The notes under the pieces are model-generated. The model did no database searches. It saw nothing but the letters and a program-made list of their open reading frames with translations, and was not told the DNA's origin. Below, piece by piece: positions 7,110 through 14,271 of a stretch of 14,271 bases of DNA. Each line of letters starts with the position of its first letter. The stretch's first letter is position 1. The position numbers and the translations under genes were made by a program. The DNA comes from Ga0077527 sp038106575 (lineage in GTDB: Bacteria; Pseudomonadota; Gammaproteobacteria; Burkholderiales; SG8-41). The stretch spans positions 1 to 14,271 of the forward strand of contig JAYOED010000055.1 of NCBI GenBank assembly GCA_038106575.1, in the 5' to 3' direction.

Positions 7110-8372
7110 ATGGCTAAAACCGTGCGGGGCATACGCGGCATGAACGATGTGCTACCGGAAGATACCCGGCGATGGGCGTTCTTTGAGGATGAGGTGTCGC
7201 GCTGGCTGCATGGTTACGGTTACCACGAGATCCGAATGCCAATCCTAGAGCGCACCGAGCTGTTTGTGCGTTCGATCGGTGAGGTGACCGACATCGTCGA
7301 GAAGGAAATGTACACGTTTACCGACGAGCTGAACGGTGAGCGTCTGACGCTGCGCCCCGAAGGTACGGCTTCATGCGTGCGTGCGGTAATTGAGCATAAT
7401 CTGCTGTATCCCGGTCCACAGCGACTTTGGTACCGCGGTCCGATGTTTCGCCACGAGCGGCCGCAGAAAGGGCGCTACCGACAGTTTCACCAGGTCGGGG
7501 TTGAGGCGCTGGGCTTTTCTGGAGCCGACATCGACGCGGAGCATGTGATGATGTGCGCGCGGCTGTGGCGGGATCTTGGTATAGGCGATGTCCGTCTTGA
7601 ACTGAATTCGCTGGGGTCGGCCGAGACGCGGATGCGCTACCGCTCAAAGCTGGTGGACTACCTTAAAAAAAATGTCTCTGATCTTGACGACGATGCCCGC
7701 CGCCGCATGCACAGTAATCCGCTGCGTGTGCTCGACAGCAAGAATCCCGCGATGCAATCCCTGATCGAAGCAGCTCCGCGGTTGGCCGACGATCTTGATG
7801 ATGCTTCTGCCCAGGCCTTTGAGCATCTGCAGTCACTTCTGAAGACTGCGGATATCGGATTTGTGATCAATCCGCGACTGGTCAGGGGGCTGGACTATTA
7901 CAATGGCACCGTTTTCGAATGGGTTACTGACCGGCTTGGGGCGCAGGGTACTGTCTGCGCTGGCGGCCGTTATGACGGCCTGATCGAACAGATCGGTGGC
8001 AAATCTGCGCCGGCTTGTGGTTTCGCAATGGGTGTCGAGCGTCTGCTGGCGTTAATGGCGGACGGCGGTTCCGCGATTTCCGAGATTCCATTGGACGTTT
8101 ATGTCGTGCATCAGGGCGAAGCGGCAATGCGCCTGGCCGTTCTGGTTGCCGAGCAGTTAAGGGACTCCGGACTATCCGTCGTCCTGCATTGTAGTGGCGG
8201 CAGTTTCAAATCGCAGATGAAGAAGGCGAACTCCAGCGGGGCCCGATTTGCGGTAATACTGGGCGATGATGAAGCGGCCAGCGGGCAATTGACGGTCAAG
8301 GCGCTGCGTGAAGAACGGCAACAGGTGCGTGTTTCCGTCCAGGAAGCAAGTGATTTAATAAAAATCAGGTAA
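7110..8372 (+). CDS. hisS: Histidyl-tRNA synthetase
   Basis: HisS is the class II aminoacyl-tRNA synthetase that charges tRNA-His. The 420-residue product (E. coli 424) begins AKTVRGIRGMNDVLP, the usual opening. Class II motif 2 lies at about 108-134 (YRGPMFRHERPQKGRYRQFHQ in part), the two HisRS-specific signatures at about 257-267 (LVRGLDYYNGT) and 283-291 (CAGGRYDGL), and motif 3 at about 304-313 (GFAMGVERLL). The C-terminal anticodon-binding domain covers about 334-420. The start has a GAGAGAG purine tract upstream. The gene ends 4 nt before yfgM, and the yfgM ribosome binding site lies inside the last hisS codons, so the two should be co-translated. Confidence 0.98.
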   Translation: MAKTVRGIRGMNDVLPEDTRRWAFFEDEVSRWLHGYGYHEIRMPILERTELFVRSIGEVTDIVEKEMYTFTDELNGERLTLRPEGTASCVRAVIEHNLLYPGPQRLWYRGPMFRHERPQKGRYRQFHQVGVEALGFSGADIDAEHVMMCARLWRDLGIGDVRLELNSLGSAETRMRYRSKLVDYLKKNVSDLDDDARRRMHSNPLRVLDSKNPAMQSLIEAAPRLADDLDDASAQAFEHLQSLLKTADIGFVINPRLVRGLDYYNGTVFEWVTDRLGAQGTVCAGGRYDGLIEQIGGKSAPACGFAMGVERLLALMADGGSAISEIPLDVYVVHQGEAAMRLAVLVAEQLRDSGLSVVLHCSGGSFKSQMKKANSSGARFAVILGDDEAASGQLTVKALREERQQVRVSVQEASDLIKIR

Positions 8373-8376
8373 ATCA

Positions 8377-9012
8377 ATGGCTTACGATATAGAAGAGCAG
8401 GAACAGCTGGCGACACTCAAAGCGTGGTGGGCGGAATACGGCAAACTGACCATCGTCCTTGTGGTTGGCAGTCTTTTGACTGTCGGCGGCATTCGCGGCT
8501 GGCATTACTACCGTACTTCGCAGGCGACAGCCGCAGTCTCACTTTTCGAGCAGTTGCAGCTTGCGGAACGGGCGAGTGATCACAAAAAGGTCCGCGATAT
8601 CGCAGCCCAGATTATCGACCACTACGGATCGACGCCATACGCTCCCTCGGCGGCGCTGTCGGCTGCAAAAAGTGGTTTCGATACCGGTGATCTGGCGGCT
8701 GCAAAAGTCAGACTGAAGTGGGTGATCGAGAAGGCCGGCACCGATGAAATCCGGGATGTCGCAAGACTGCGGCTTGCACGTGTGCTGTTTGATGAAAAAA
8801 ATCTGTCTGAGGCACTCAAATTGCTGGAAGCCAAACCGGTTGAAAGTTTTGCCGGTGTGTATTCGGGGCTAAGGGGCGATTTGTTTAGCGCGCAAGGCAA
8901 GAAGCAGGAAGCGCGGAGCGCTTACCAGCTGGCACTGGAGAAAAGCGATCCCGCCAGTCCGCTGCGCCAGATCATCCAGCTCAAGATTGACTCTTTGGGC
9001 GGATCCAAGTGA
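8377..9012 (+). CDS. yfgM: YfgM-type TPR membrane protein, ancillary to the SecYEG translocon
   Basis: YfgM is a single-pass inner-membrane protein with a periplasmic TPR-like domain. In E. coli it associates with PpiD and SecYEG and helps pass secreted proteins to periplasmic chaperones. The 211-residue product fits the family (E. coli 206). It has a cytoplasmic N-terminus with EEQEQLATLKAWWAEYGK, one transmembrane helix at about 24-42 (TIVLVVGSLLTVGGI), then a helical periplasmic region with WHYYR after the membrane and Ala/Leu-rich repeats. It lies between hisS and bamB as in E. coli, which strongly supports the call. Its stop codon overlaps the bamB start region (9009-9014, GTGATG). Confidence 0.93.
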   Translation: MAYDIEEQEQLATLKAWWAEYGKLTIVLVVGSLLTVGGIRGWHYYRTSQATAAVSLFEQLQLAERASDHKKVRDIAAQIIDHYGSTPYAPSAALSAAKSGFDTGDLAAAKVRLKWVIEKAGTDEIRDVARLRLARVLFDEKNLSEALKLLEAKPVESFAGVYSGLRGDLFSAQGKKQEARSAYQLALEKSDPASPLRQIIQLKIDSLGGSK

Positions 9013-10163
9013 TGCGATGGCTGGTGCTGATCGGAAGCGTGCTGACGCTGTCGGCCTGTCAGACAGTATCGAACGCCTACGACGAATGGTTCGGCTCAAA
9101 ACCAAAGCAAAAAGCGGCTGAACTAGTTTCATTCCAGCCGAGGGTTACGCCGCACGTCGTCTGGCAAGCTAGTCTCGGCAGTGCTGAAAAAAGTGCTTTT
9201 TATCCGGCAGTCAGTGGCACCACTGTGTTCGCTGGTAGTGCATCAGGTGTAATTGCTGCATTTTCGGTGAATTCTGGCGCCAGCCAGGGCCGCTTCGATG
9301 CCGGGGTGCCATTGTCGGGCGGAATCGGTATTGGTGCGGGATTAGTGCTGGCTGGAACTGCAAGGGGCGAGGTACTGGCGTTTGAGCCTTCCGGCAAACT
9401 TGCCTGGAGGACGCAATTGAGCGGCGAAGTGTTGTCTCCGCCTGCTGGTGCCAATGGTGTCGTCGTGGTTCGTACCGGGGACGGTCGCATTCATGGGCTG
9501 AATGCCACAGACGGTAAGCGACGCTGGTTGTACGAACGCGCAATTCCGTCACTGGCGGTGCGCAGCTTTGCGGGAGTCGTTGTAAACCGTGATGCGGTAT
9601 TCGCCGGATTCCCGGGCGGCAGGCTGGTGGCGATTGCACTGCCCAACGGCAATGTCGGCTGGGAAGCCGTGGTGGCATTGCCAAGAGGAGTCACTGAACT
9701 CGAGCGTGTGACCGATGTGACCAGCTATCCGGTGATCGAAGGCACGCAGGTCTGCGCGGTGGCTTACCAAGGGCGCGTGGCCTGTTTCGATCCTGCACGC
9801 GGCGATATGCATTGGGCGCGTGATATTTCCAGTTTCGCTGGCATGGGGCTGGACTCACGCAATGCCTATGTGACCGACGAACGCAGCGCTATTCTCGCTT
9901 TTGACCGCAATACCGGAGCCAGTTTGTGGAAGCAGGACAAGCTGCGCGATCGCTGGGCCAGCGCACCACTGGCAATGGGTCGCTACGTCATCGTCGGAGA
10001 TTTCGAAGGGTATGTGCATTTGCTGTCACGTGAAGATGGCGCGTTCGTAGGCCGTATTTCAACAGATGGTAGTGCAATTCAGGTGGCGCCGGTTGCGCTG
10101 GATTTTTCAACCTTTCTCGTGCAGACGCGCAATGGTGGTGTGTTCGCGATCGGCATTCAATAA
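9012..10163 (+). CDS. bamB: Outer membrane protein assembly factor BamB
   Basis: BamB is the lipoprotein subunit of the BAM complex that assists BamA in folding beta-barrel proteins into the outer membrane. The 383-residue product has a lipoprotein signal (MRWLVLIGSVLTLSAC, lipobox LSA-C, acylated Cys at residue 16) followed by an eight-bladed PQQ-like beta-propeller. Repeated blades are visible as VFAGSASGVIAAF, VLAGTARGEVLAFEP, VVVRTGDGRIHGLN, VFAGFPGGRLVAI and VIVGDFEGYVHLLS, each alternating with W-containing strands such as GKLAWRTQL and GNVGWEAVV. The start could be the ATG at 9012 (used here, overlapping the yfgM TGA by 1 nt) or the GTG at 9009, which adds one residue. The yfgM-bamB-der order matches E. 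coli. Confidence 0.96.
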   Translation: MRWLVLIGSVLTLSACQTVSNAYDEWFGSKPKQKAAELVSFQPRVTPHVVWQASLGSAEKSAFYPAVSGTTVFAGSASGVIAAFSVNSGASQGRFDAGVPLSGGIGIGAGLVLAGTARGEVLAFEPSGKLAWRTQLSGEVLSPPAGANGVVVVRTGDGRIHGLNATDGKRRWLYERAIPSLAVRSFAGVVVNRDAVFAGFPGGRLVAIALPNGNVGWEAVVALPRGVTELERVTDVTSYPVIEGTQVCAVAYQGRVACFDPARGDMHWARDISSFAGMGLDSRNAYVTDERSAILAFDRNTGASLWKQDKLRDRWASAPLAMGRYVIVGDFEGYVHLLSREDGAFVGRISTDGSAIQVAPVALDFSTFLVQTRNGGVFAIGIQ

Positions 10164-10215
10164 CGGCTGATTGCCGGCTTGGCCGCGAAATCCGTCGGCG
10201 CTCATTGTTTTTTTC
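10164..10215 (+). promoter_or_regulatory. bamB-der spacer with hairpins and T-tract
   Basis: This 52-nt spacer holds two small inverted repeats and a T-tract. CGGC/GCCG (10164-10176) is the first. The second is GCCGCG (10182-10187) pairing with CG-t-CGGC (10193-10199), a 6-bp stem with one bulge. Seven T residues follow at 10208-10214, but 8 nt after the second stem, too far for a textbook terminator. No Shine-Dalgarno sequence precedes der. A weak attenuator or mRNA-structure role is possible. Confidence 0.25.
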
Positions 10216-11553
10216 ATGAAACCCACAGTAGTCATTGTCGGTCGACCCAACGTTGGCAAATCAACGCTGTTCAATCGCCTGACGCGCTCGCGCGAAGCGA
10301 TCGTCGTTGATGCGCCTGGCATTACCCGTGATCGTCACTACGGCGAAGGCAGGTTGGGATCAAAGCCCTATCTGGTCGTGGATACCGGCGGATTCGAGCC
10401 GGTGGCCAAGGACGGCATTTTCCACCACATGGCGCGGCAGACACGGCAGGCCGTTGACGAGGCGGATGCGGTGCTGTTCGTGGTCGATGCGCGTGCCGGG
10501 CTGACAGGACAGGATCGCGAGATCGGTATCGAGCTCAGGCTCAGCGGTCGCAAGGTCTGGCTGATCGTCAACAAGGCTGAAGGCATGAATCTTGCAACTG
10601 CGGCAGCCGACTTCCATGCCCTGGGAATGGGTGAGCCGCTGGCGATTTCTGCGGAGCATGGTGAATACGTCAGCGACCTGATGGATCTGGTGCTGGCCGA
10701 TTTTCCGCAGGTTGAAGCTGAACCTGACGACGGCAAGCATCCCCGGATTGCCGTCGTCGGACGACCGAATGTGGGCAAATCCACGCTGGTCAACGCGCTT
10801 CTTGGCGAAGAACGGGTCGTAGTTTTCGACCGGCCTGGAACCACCCGCGATTCCATACATGTCGAGTTCGAGCGCGCGGGCAGGCACTATACCCTGATCG
10901 ACACCGCCGGCATGCGCAAGCGCGGACAGGTCGATGAGGCGGTCGAAAAGTTTTCGGTGATCAAGACCCTTCAGTCCATCGCAGAATCCAACATTGTGAT
11001 TCTCGTACTTGACGCGCGGCAGGAGATCGCCGAGCAGGATGCGCATATTGCCGGGTTTATTCTTGAGGCCGGCAAGGCGCTGGTGGTGGCCGTCAATAAA
11101 TGGGAAGGCCTAGGCGAATCCGAGCGCGACCAGGTCAAGCGCGATGGCGCGCGCAAGCTCAATTTCCTGCATTTTGCCCGCTTTCATTTCATTTCGGCCC
11201 TGCAGGGGCAGGGGGTCAATGCGGTATTGCGCTCGGCGGAGGAGGCTTACGCAGCGGCGATGGCCAAGCTGTCCACGCCCCGGCTGACGCGGGTGATGAT
11301 GCTGGCCACGCAGCAGCAGCAGCCTCCGAGGCACGGCTTGGTGCGGCCCAAGCTGCGCTATGCCCATCAGGGCGGGTCCAACCCGCCGCGGATCATCATT
11401 CACGGTTCGGCGTTGGAGCATATTCCGGATACCTATCGCCGGTATCTGGAACGATTTTTCCGGGATACGTTCAAACTGACCGGAACCCCCCTCAAGGTGG
11501 AGTTCAAATCGGGGCGCAATCCCTATGCCAAGGGTGGACCAAAACGCGGCTAA
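10216..11553 (+). CDS. der: Ribosome biogenesis GTPase Der (EngA)
   Basis: Der is a tandem-domain GTPase that binds the 50S subunit and is needed for its late maturation. The 445-residue product (E. coli 490) has the full layout. GTPase domain 1 has G1 GRPNVGKS at 9-16, APGITRD at 33-39, G3 DTGG at 56-59 and G4 NKAE at 119-122. GTPase domain 2 has G1 GRPNVGKS at 182-189, RPGTTRD, G3 DTAG at 229-232, G4 NKWE at 294-297 and G5 ISA. A C-terminal KH-like domain with PRHGLVRPKLRYAHQGG follows. Both G4 motifs have Glu in place of Asp; in domain 1 this is frequent in betaproteobacteria as far as I recall, in domain 2 it seems less usual. The ATG at 10216 places the G1 strand MKPTVVIVGRP at the usual N-terminus; an in-frame TTG at 10171 is rejected. 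Confidence 0.97.
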   Translation: MKPTVVIVGRPNVGKSTLFNRLTRSREAIVVDAPGITRDRHYGEGRLGSKPYLVVDTGGFEPVAKDGIFHHMARQTRQAVDEADAVLFVVDARAGLTGQDREIGIELRLSGRKVWLIVNKAEGMNLATAAADFHALGMGEPLAISAEHGEYVSDLMDLVLADFPQVEAEPDDGKHPRIAVVGRPNVGKSTLVNALLGEERVVVFDRPGTTRDSIHVEFERAGRHYTLIDTAGMRKRGQVDEAVEKFSVIKTLQSIAESNIVILVLDARQEIAEQDAHIAGFILEAGKALVVAVNKWEGLGESERDQVKRDGARKLNFLHFARFHFISALQGQGVNAVLRSAEEAYAAAMAKLSTPRLTRVMMLATQQQQPPRHGLVRPKLRYAHQGGSNPPRIIIHGSALEHIPDTYRRYLERFFRDTFKLTGTPLKVEFKSGRNPYAKGGPKRG

Positions 11554-11622
11554 CTCTATGGCCAGAAGCAGAAAATTAGGCTAGAGTGGTCCTTCTAATA
11601 ACTAAAAACTGGGGTTAGTGCC

Positions 11623-11862
11623 ATGAGCAATAAAGGGCAGCTGCTACAAGACCCGTTCCTGAACGCCCTGCGCAAGGAGCATATTCCCGTATCCATCTAT
11701 CTCGTCAACGGCATCAAATTGCAGGGTCAGGTCGATTCCTTCGATCAGTACGTGGTGTTGCTGAAAAACAACGTGACCCAGATGGTCTACAAGCATGCGA
11801 TTTCTACAATAGTGCCAGCGCGTGCAGTATCCATTTCCATGGATGAAAATAAAGACAAGTAA
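11623..11862 (+). CDS. hfq: RNA chaperone Hfq
   Basis: Hfq is a hexameric Sm-like protein that pairs small regulatory RNAs with mRNAs and influences RNA stability and translation. The 79-residue product is typical of betaproteobacteria, with a short C-terminal tail (MDENKDK). The proximal-face residues QLLQDPFLNALR, the Sm1 motif (VSIYLVNGIKLQGQVDSFDQYVVLL) in its usual place, and the Sm2 signature YKHAIST are all seen. It is preceded by a GGGG-containing ribosome binding site (GGGGTTAG, about 11611-11618) and by a 69-nt spacer after der. TCTAAT at 11594-11599 is a possible -10 (five of six) but lacks a -35. The hfq-hflX-hflK-hflC order is conserved widely. Confidence 0.98.
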   Translation: MSNKGQLLQDPFLNALRKEHIPVSIYLVNGIKLQGQVDSFDQYVVLLKNNVTQMVYKHAISTIVPARAVSISMDENKDK

Positions 11863-11871
11863 TTGTTTTTA

Positions 11872-11877
11872 TATAAT
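11872..11877 (+). promoter_or_regulatory. Consensus -10 element before hflX
   Basis: TATAAT (11872-11877) is an exact sigma-70 -10 hexamer in a very AT-rich 22-nt spacer between hfq and hflX. It ends 7 nt before the hflX ATG, so a normal start site would fall on or next to the A of the start codon, giving a leaderless mRNA. No Shine-Dalgarno sequence is present upstream of hflX, consistent with this. The -35 is poor: AAGACA (11852-11857) is at only 14-nt spacing. Confidence 0.35.
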
Positions 11878-11884
11878 AAAATTA

Positions 11885-12987
11885 ATGTTTGAACGCCCGG
11901 GTAACGGCACCTGCGCGATTCTTGTGGCGCTGGATCTGGGCGATCAGGAATACGCGGAAAGNNNNNNNNNNCGCTCAGCGGTGGTGTCGGTGTGGAGGCG
12001 GTAGTGTGTGGAAGCCGTGACCGTCCCGATCCCGCGCTCTATGCGGGCAAAGGCAAAGTCGAAGAAATCGCACGGACCTGTCTTGATAAACGGGCGGAAG
12101 TGGTCATTTTCAACCACGTCCTCAGTCCCATTCAGGAACGCAATCTTGAGCGCCGGCTCTCCTGCCGGGTGATCGATCGCACCAGTCTGATTCTCGACAT
12201 ATTTGCCCAGCGAGCCCGCAGCCACGTCGGCAAGCTGCAGGTCGAATTGGCACAGCTCGAGCACCTGGCTACCCGACTGGTGCGGGGGTGGACCCACTTG
12301 GAACGGCAGCGCGGCGGTATCGGCCTGCGCGGGCCGGGTGAAACCCAGTTGGAAACCGACCGCCGGCTGCTCGGCAAGCGGGTGAAAGTGCTGAAAGAAA
12401 AGCTGGCGAAGGTGCGTTCCCAGCATGCAACACAGCGCCGCTCGCGGACCAGGGCACATGTATTTTCGGTGTCGCTGGTAGGGTATACCAATGCCGGTAA
12501 GTCGACATTGTTCAACCGTATGACACGTGCCGGAGCCTACGCCGCCGACCAGCTGTTCGCGACACTGGATACTACGACGCGCCGCATTGAAGGCTTTGAA
12601 CATCAGGTGGTGGTATCCGATACCGTGGGGTTCATTCGTGAGCTGCCGCATACTCTGGTCGAGGCTTTTCAGGCGACCCTGGAGGAAACAGTGCACGCGG
12701 ATCTGCTGCTGCATGTGGTCGATGGTAGCAGTCCGGACCGTGATTCCCAGATCGCTGCGGTCAATGGAGTGCTAGCGGAAATCGGAGCCGACCAATTACC
12801 GCAGATCGTGGTCTACAACAAGATCGATCGCAGCGGATTTTCGGCGCGGGTCGAACGCGATGAATATGCTAGAATATCCCGCCTTTGGTTGAGCGCACTG
12901 ACGGGTGAAGGAATAGACCTCTTGCGTAAGGCCATTATGGAACATGCGCTGGAAACGGCGCACTCAAGCCGTTCTGCGGCAGCCTGA
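11885..12987 (+). CDS. hflX: Ribosome-associated GTPase HflX (interrupted by an assembly gap)
   Basis: HflX is a GTPase that binds the 50S subunit and splits stalled or stress-inactivated 70S ribosomes. The reading begins MFERPGNGTCAILVALDLG, a standard HflX opening, and reaches the N-run at 11962-11971. After the gap it continues as LSGGVGVEAVVCGSRDRPDP in another nominal frame. The remaining landmarks are in order: the N-terminal domain motif GKGKVEEIA, LSPIQERNLERRL, the glycine-rich GGIGLRGPGETQLETDRR, G1 GYTNAGKST (12481-12507), the DTVGFIRELPHTLVEAF switch II region, and G4 NKID (12817-12828). The apparent frameshift is explained by the placeholder gap length. At about 370 residues it is shorter than E. 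coli HflX (426), lacking most of the C-terminal tail. hflK follows after 14 nt. Confidence 0.95.
11962..11971. other. Assembly gap of 10 Ns inside hflX
   Basis: Ten undetermined bases interrupt hflX after codon 25. For the two sides to be in frame the true length must leave remainder 2 on division by 3; 10 leaves remainder 1, so 10 is a placeholder. Comparison with HflX family spacing suggests roughly 20-26 missing bases (about 6-9 residues). Confidence 0.97.
12867..12875 (+). promoter_or_regulatory. Possible internal extended -10 upstream of hflK
   Basis: TGCTAGAAT (12867-12875) fits the extended -10 pattern TGnTAnAAT and lies within the 3' part of hflX, about 125 nt before the first hflK start candidate. 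No -35 is evident, which extended -10 promoters can tolerate. The same bases are coding, so chance occurrence is quite possible. Confidence 0.18.
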
Positions 12988-13001
12988 TAAACTTTAAACC
13001 G

Positions 13002-14240
13002 ATGACTGAGGCCCTGAAGTCTGTACGAGAACGGATGAAAGAAGGCATTGCGAAAATGCTTGCTCCGCTTCTTTCCCTGAACGATCCGCAATGGGGGCGC
13101 CGTCCCGGCAAGCAGGGGCCGCCTGACCTTGACGAGATATGGCGGCAGCTTAATCGCCGGCTGAGCCAGTTGCTGGGTGCTAAAGGCGGCGGCAATGGCG
13201 ATTCGTCGGGCGGCGGGCCAAGTTCAGGTGCGGTCGGCGGGGGCGCCGGCCTGCTGATCACATTGATGGTTGTTATCTGGGTGGCCAGCGGTTTCTACAT
13301 CGTCAATGAAGGTCAGGAAGGCGTCGTGCTGCGCTTCGGAAAATTTGTAGGTACGACACAGCCTGGTCCGCGCTGGCATCTGCCGTATCCGCTGGAAACC
13401 GCCGAGGTAGTCAACGTCAAGCAGGTTCGCACGGTCGAGGTGGGCTATCGCAACAACGTCAAAAGCAAGGTACTGAAAGAAACACTGATGCTGACCGACG
13501 ACGAAAACATCGTCGATGTGCAATTCGCGGTGCAGTACGTGCTGAAGAGCCCGAACGACTACCTGTTCAACAATCGCTCCCCCGATGATTCGGTGCTGCA
13601 GGCGGCAGAGTCCGCAATCCGTGAAATCGTGGGACGCAGCAGCATGGACTTTGTTATTTTCGAGGGCCGTGCAGACGTGGCGGCCCGTGCGCAAAAACTG
13701 ATGCAGGAGATCCTCGACCGTTACGGCACCGGCATTAATATCAGCAAGGTCACCATGCAGAATGCGCAACCACCGGAACAGGTGCAGGCTGCCTTCGATG
13801 ATGCGGTCAAGGCGGGTCAGGACCGGGAGCGACAGAAAAACGAAGGCGAGGCCTATGCCAATGACGTAATTCCACGGGCACGAGGCATGGCCGCGAGGAT
13901 GATGGAAGAGGCATCCGGTTACCGCACCCGCCTTATCGAGCAGTCTCAGGGTGATGCCGCTCGCTTTCGCCAGATTGTAACTGAGTACAACAAGGCACCG
14001 CAGGTAACCCGCGACCGGCTTTATATCGACGCCATGCAACAGATCATGAGCAACACCAGCAAGGTGCTGATCGACCAGAAAGGCGGCGGTAATCTGCTTT
14101 ACCTGCCGCTCGACAAGCTGATGCAGATGTCCGCCGGCGCCGTGGCTGCCGCGCCCCCTGTCAAACCGGTAGAGCCGGCGCCTGCCGATGGTGCGAGAGG
14201 GCGCAATGCCTTACGCAGCCGTGACCGGGAGGGACGATGA
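13002..14240 (+). CDS. hflK: FtsH protease modulator HflK
   Basis: HflK is an SPFH/band-7 membrane protein that assembles with HflC into a large periplasmic cage around the FtsH protease and tunes its activity on membrane proteins. Up to 412 residues are predicted. A cytoplasmic N-terminus with LNDPQWGRR and PPDLDEIWRQLNRRL is followed by a Gly/Ser-rich stretch (61-82), one transmembrane helix at about 83-99 (LLITLMVVIWVASGFYI), the SPFH domain (NEGQEGVVLRFGKF onward), a long coiled-coil region with NAQPPEQVQAAFDDAVKAGQDR, and a C-terminal tail. The start is uncertain. ATGs at 13002, 13035 and 13056 are in frame. Only 13056 has a reasonable ribosome binding site (AGAAGG, 10 nt upstream), and it best matches usual HflK N-termini, giving 394 residues. 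The stop overlaps hflC. Confidence 0.95.
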   Translation: MTEALKSVRERMKEGIAKMLAPLLSLNDPQWGRRPGKQGPPDLDEIWRQLNRRLSQLLGAKGGGNGDSSGGGPSSGAVGGGAGLLITLMVVIWVASGFYIVNEGQEGVVLRFGKFVGTTQPGPRWHLPYPLETAEVVNVKQVRTVEVGYRNNVKSKVLKETLMLTDDENIVDVQFAVQYVLKSPNDYLFNNRSPDDSVLQAAESAIREIVGRSSMDFVIFEGRADVAARAQKLMQEILDRYGTGINISKVTMQNAQPPEQVQAAFDDAVKAGQDRERQKNEGEAYANDVIPRARGMAARMMEEASGYRTRLIEQSQGDAARFRQIVTEYNKAPQVTRDRLYIDAMQQIMSNTSKVLIDQKGGGNLLYLPLDKLMQMSAGAVAAAPPVKPVEPAPADGARGRNALRSRDREGR

Positions 14241-14271
14241 TGAAGCGCGGTTTGGGTCCCTTTATTGCCGG
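14237..14271 (+). CDS. hflC: FtsH protease modulator HflC (5' end only)
   Basis: The window ends 35 nt into a new gene. Its start ATGATG (14237 or 14240) overlaps the hflK TGA and is preceded by a strong GGGAGGG ribosome binding site (14227-14233). The visible residues, MMKRGLGPFIAG, have a positive start leading into a hydrophobic stretch, as expected of the N-terminal membrane anchor of HflC. Identification rests mainly on position: hflC follows hflK in nearly all proteobacteria that carry the pair, and the two products form one complex around FtsH. Confidence 0.85.
   Translation, partial: MMKRGLGPFIA

Noticed and set aside
10171..10215. Extended der from a TTG at 10171
   Set aside because: The Der G1 strand normally starts within the first few residues, as it does from the ATG at 10216; the extra 15 codons overlap the structured spacer.
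11885..12004. Reading straight through the Ns as a short ORF ending near 12004
   Set aside because: This frame is produced only by the placeholder gap length; the protein after the gap is clearly HflX in another frame.
11944..12714. Minus-strand open frame (256 codons) opposite hflX
   Set aside because: It runs through the N gap and is fully opposite conserved HflX motifs; no family features seen.
13224..14039. Long minus-strand open frame (271 codons) opposite hflK
   Set aside because: It lies entirely opposite a clear HflK coding region, has no recognisable domain, and reflects the absence of stops in the antisense frame of GC-rich coding DNA.
1..14271. A new defence, mobile or otherwise undescribed multi-gene system
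   Set aside because: Every gene of substantial length matches a well-known housekeeping family in a conserved order on one strand; no direct repeats, integrase, transposase, CRISPR-like array or unassigned large ORF was found.

Overview
The window is a compact stretch of housekeeping genes, all on the + strand, from a Gram-negative bacterium. Protein signatures and gene order point to a betaproteobacterium, probably Nitrosomonadales-like. Supporting points are the block ndk-rlmN-pilW-rodZ-ispG-hisS-yfgM-bamB-der-hfq-hflX-hflK-hflC, an IspG longer than the E. coli form, and an HflK with the N-terminal LNDPQWG / PPDLDEIW signature. The genus call is inference. A run of 10 Ns at 11962-11971 suggests a draft or metagenome assembly.

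Region 1 (1-2461): possibly the tail of an unidentified gene, then accA (fatty acid synthesis) and tilS (tRNA-Ile lysidine synthetase). Region 2 (2462-2621): an intergenic stretch with a likely promoter for ndk. Region 3 (2622-10163): a tightly packed probable operon of ndk, rlmN, pilW, rodZ, ispG, hisS, yfgM and bamB. Four of its junctions are 4-nt or smaller overlaps or gaps. Region 4 (10164-14271): der, hfq, hflX, hflK and the first codons of hflC. hflX is interrupted by the assembly gap.

The genes fall into connected themes. One is translation and RNA: TilS, RlmN, HisS, Der, Hfq, HflX. A second is the cell envelope: the PilW pilotin, RodZ for cell shape, YfgM at the Sec translocon, BamB for outer-membrane protein assembly, and HflKC controlling FtsH. 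A third is core metabolism: AccA, Ndk, IspG. There is no mobile element, CRISPR array, tRNA, rRNA, phage or defence gene.

I found no convincing new multi-gene system. The points most worth a second look are small. TilS has SGGIES where the family has SGGxDS. An 11-codon ORF with the best Shine-Dalgarno sequence of the region ends on the tilS start codon. Both Der GTPase domains have NKxE in place of NKxD. A consensus TATAAT sits 7 nt before the hflX ATG, as expected of a leaderless mRNA. A perfect 8-bp hairpin spans the ndk stop codon.
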